NCBI RefSeq assembly: GCF_024609215.1
Contig: NZ_JANIPD030000023.1
Span: 204,962-268,961, forward strand
Length of the DNA: 64,000 nucleotides
Source of the DNA: Curtanaerobium respiraculi
GTDB taxonomy: Bacteria > Actinomycetota > Coriobacteriia > Coriobacteriales > Eggerthellaceae
Direction of reading: 5' to 3'
The position numbers and the translations under genes were made by a program. Positions within the stretch are counted from its first letter, which is position 1, and every line of letters starts with the position of its first letter. Under the pieces are notes generated by a model. That model was not told the DNA's origin and did not search any database. It saw only the letters and a list, made by a program, of their open reading frames with translations. Positions 63,082 to 64,000 of the stretch are shown one piece after another.

Positions 63082-63492
63082 TCAAGATCCGATCGAAACG
63101 TTCCAATACACGATGAACGCGATGGCGACGAGCGCCGCGATGACGAGTATCCAAACGCGCATGGTGTGGAAGGGGGCCTTCTTGTGGAGGTCCTCTTCGG
63201 TTGTGAGCAGCTGCTCGGCCTCGCGCGCGCGTTTCTGCTTCATATGCAGAGCGAACTCGGCCCGCGCCTCGTCGTCGGCATCTTCAAGCAAGGCCGCGGT
63301 CTCCTCCGATACGTCGGGGAAGCGCGGGGGCGCTGCGCTCTTGGATTCGGAAGCGGCCTCCCCCTCCCCTTCACATGCGGATTTCGGCTCGCGCGGGGGA
63401 TTCTTCGCCGGCGGCACACCCGATGCGTCGACAGGCTCAGATGCGGGAACGGCCCCGGCTTGGATGACCACATCGTCCTCTTCGTCGAGCAA
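63082..63492 (-). CDS. Small acidic tail-anchored membrane protein
   Basis: 136 residues, with an acidic N-terminal half (LDEEDDVVIQ; then Pro/Ser/Ala-rich; DVSEETAALLEDADDEARAEF), a Lys/Arg-rich helix (MKQKRAREAEQLLTTEED) and one C-terminal transmembrane segment VWILVIAALVAIAFIVYW close to the end. The start is likely TTG at 63492, seven bases after GGAGGTG; a GTG at 63501 sits inside that site. It shares the style of the larger acidic protein downstream (61459-63057). No known family; it might interact with that protein. Confidence 0.7.
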   Translation of the reverse strand: MLDEEDDVVIQAGAVPASEPVDASGVPPAKNPPREPKSACEGEGEAASESKSAAPPRFPDVSEETAALLEDADDEARAEFALHMKQKRAREAEQLLTTEEDLHKKAPFHTMRVWILVIAALVAIAFIVYWNVSIGS

Positions 63493-63748
63493 AAACCTCA
63501 CCTCCCGTTCATGCGTTCAATCCCCAAAGTATAGTGGATTACCCCATTTCCGCCCCGCGCGACAACACAATGCGCATGAAACGGAATGATTGATTGATGG
63601 AAATTTATTACGCTCGGTCACGCAAATATCGTCGACGATTATCCCAACGGATGCAATCGGCTTCGATGCATACCAACGTATGGGATCTCATCGGATCTGG
63701 CGAAATCGGACCGCTGCGCGTGGAGGAGGAGTCGTATCGAGAAATACG
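63493..63748. other. Gap at right flank
   Basis: No gene I would defend. A short plus-strand frame from about 63597 (starts MEIYYARSRKYRRRL) has no ribosome site or family match and runs into the antisense of the HigA remnant. Confidence 0.35.
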
Positions 63749-63883
63749 TTACAGAGCGGCAACCGAGGGGCGCAGGCGAACCGCTTTCCTCTCAAAGCGC
63801 TGGCGCGCTTGATATAGGTCGACCGTCTCTTGGAGGTTCATCCAGAATTCCGGAGAGGTCCCCAGGCATTCCCCCAATGTCAT
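63749..63883 (-). pseudogene. 3' remnant of a HigA-type antitoxin gene
   Basis: 44 codons starting MTLGECLGTSPEFWMNLQET then VDLYQARQRFERKA. This is the C-terminal half of HigA-family HTH antitoxins, where 'A..LGTSPEFW.NLQ..YDL..A' closes the domain. The helix-turn-helix itself is missing upstream, and no higB-like toxin is seen in the window. The frame continues upstream without homology to the terminator at 63923. Probably a decayed toxin-antitoxin locus. Confidence 0.6.
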
Positions 63884-63922
63884 TAACTTAAGCGAGTGAC
63901 ATGCAAGCCGGCATCGCTTAGC

Positions 63923-63954
63923 AAAGACCCTGCAGCAGAAGCCGCAGGGTCTTT
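63923..63954. terminator. Strong intrinsic terminator-type hairpin near right edge
   Basis: Perfect 11-bp arms AAAGACCCTGC (63923-63933) and GCAGGGTCTTT (63944-63954) with a 10-base loop; A- and T-runs on both sides allow use in either direction. It may end a gene beyond the window edge. Confidence 0.75.
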
Positions 63955-64000
63955 CCGCGCCATGTGGATGCAGTGGGAATATCATCGCATCCCGCATCCG

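Noticed and set aside
61849-63534. Plus-strand frame of about 560 codons
   Set aside because: Antisense to the acidic membrane proteins; basic Arg/Leu-rich product mirrors the acidic codons.
63597-63812. Short plus-strand frame starting MEIYYARSRKYRRRL as a toxin partner of the HigA remnant
   Set aside because: No similarity to HigB/RelE visible, no ribosome site, and its second half is antisense to the HigA remnant.

Overview
The window looks like a piece of a high-GC Gram-positive chromosome, most likely class Coriobacteriia (Eggerthellaceae-like). This is inferred from the codon usage, an RmlC-RmlD fusion, the many wall enzymes carrying 'YRLYNPNSGEHFYT'-type triple repeats, and generally actinobacterial gene content. 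No rRNA or species-level marker is present, so the genus is not claimed.

Layout. 0-10 kb is a GC-rich flank: prfA, trxA, a GNAT acetyltransferase overlapping a free-standing adenylation domain, a divergent TetR/MFS efflux pair around a perfect 35-bp palindrome, a SEC-C protein and glf. 10-47 kb is a visibly more A/T-rich surface-glycan island. It holds a Wzx flippase, a CDP-glycerol-type polymerase, FdtA/FdtB-like dTDP-aminosugar genes, many glycosyltransferases, rmlA, an rmlC-rmlD fusion, wecB and rmlB. Embedded in it is a five-gene operon (17.2-23.1 kb) built around a HTH-LicC-LicA fusion, with licD nearby, and four secreted wall enzymes that share one three-repeat module. A HepT-MntA toxin-antitoxin pair sits among the wall enzymes. 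48-55.5 kb has a Fic protein, a Wzm/Wzt ABC exporter, a GlfT2-like galactofuranosyltransferase and a GtrA/GtrB-type pair. 55.8-64 kb is a conserved flank: tRNA-Glu, a DEAD-box helicase, a NifX-like protein, infC-rpmI-rplT, a WecA/TagO transferase and two acidic membrane proteins.

How the parts work together (inference). WecA/TagO starts lipid-linked glycans. RmlA/B/CD supply dTDP-rhamnose and, with FdtA/FdtB, a dTDP-3-amino-6-deoxyhexose. WecB supplies UDP-ManNAc, and Glf supplies UDP-galactofuranose for GlfT2. Two export routes are present: the Wzx flippase and the Wzm/Wzt ABC transporter. The LicC-LicA fusion and LicD imply decoration with phosphocholine or another CDP-activated amino alcohol. 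The triple-repeat wall enzymes probably bind the finished envelope.

Most notable: (i) three copies of a 114-116-bp element with long terminal inverted repeats, two of them flanking the island and one supplying the stop codon of the wecA/tagO gene; (ii) the HTH-LicC-LicA operon with a cytidylyltransferase-oxidoreductase fusion, an NCS1-type transporter, a 57-residue membrane protein and a class V aminotransferase; (iii) infC, which appears to start at ATA behind a terminator-like attenuator; (iv) several gene remnants (licD, a GT4 glycosyltransferase, a lipoprotein, a HigA antitoxin).
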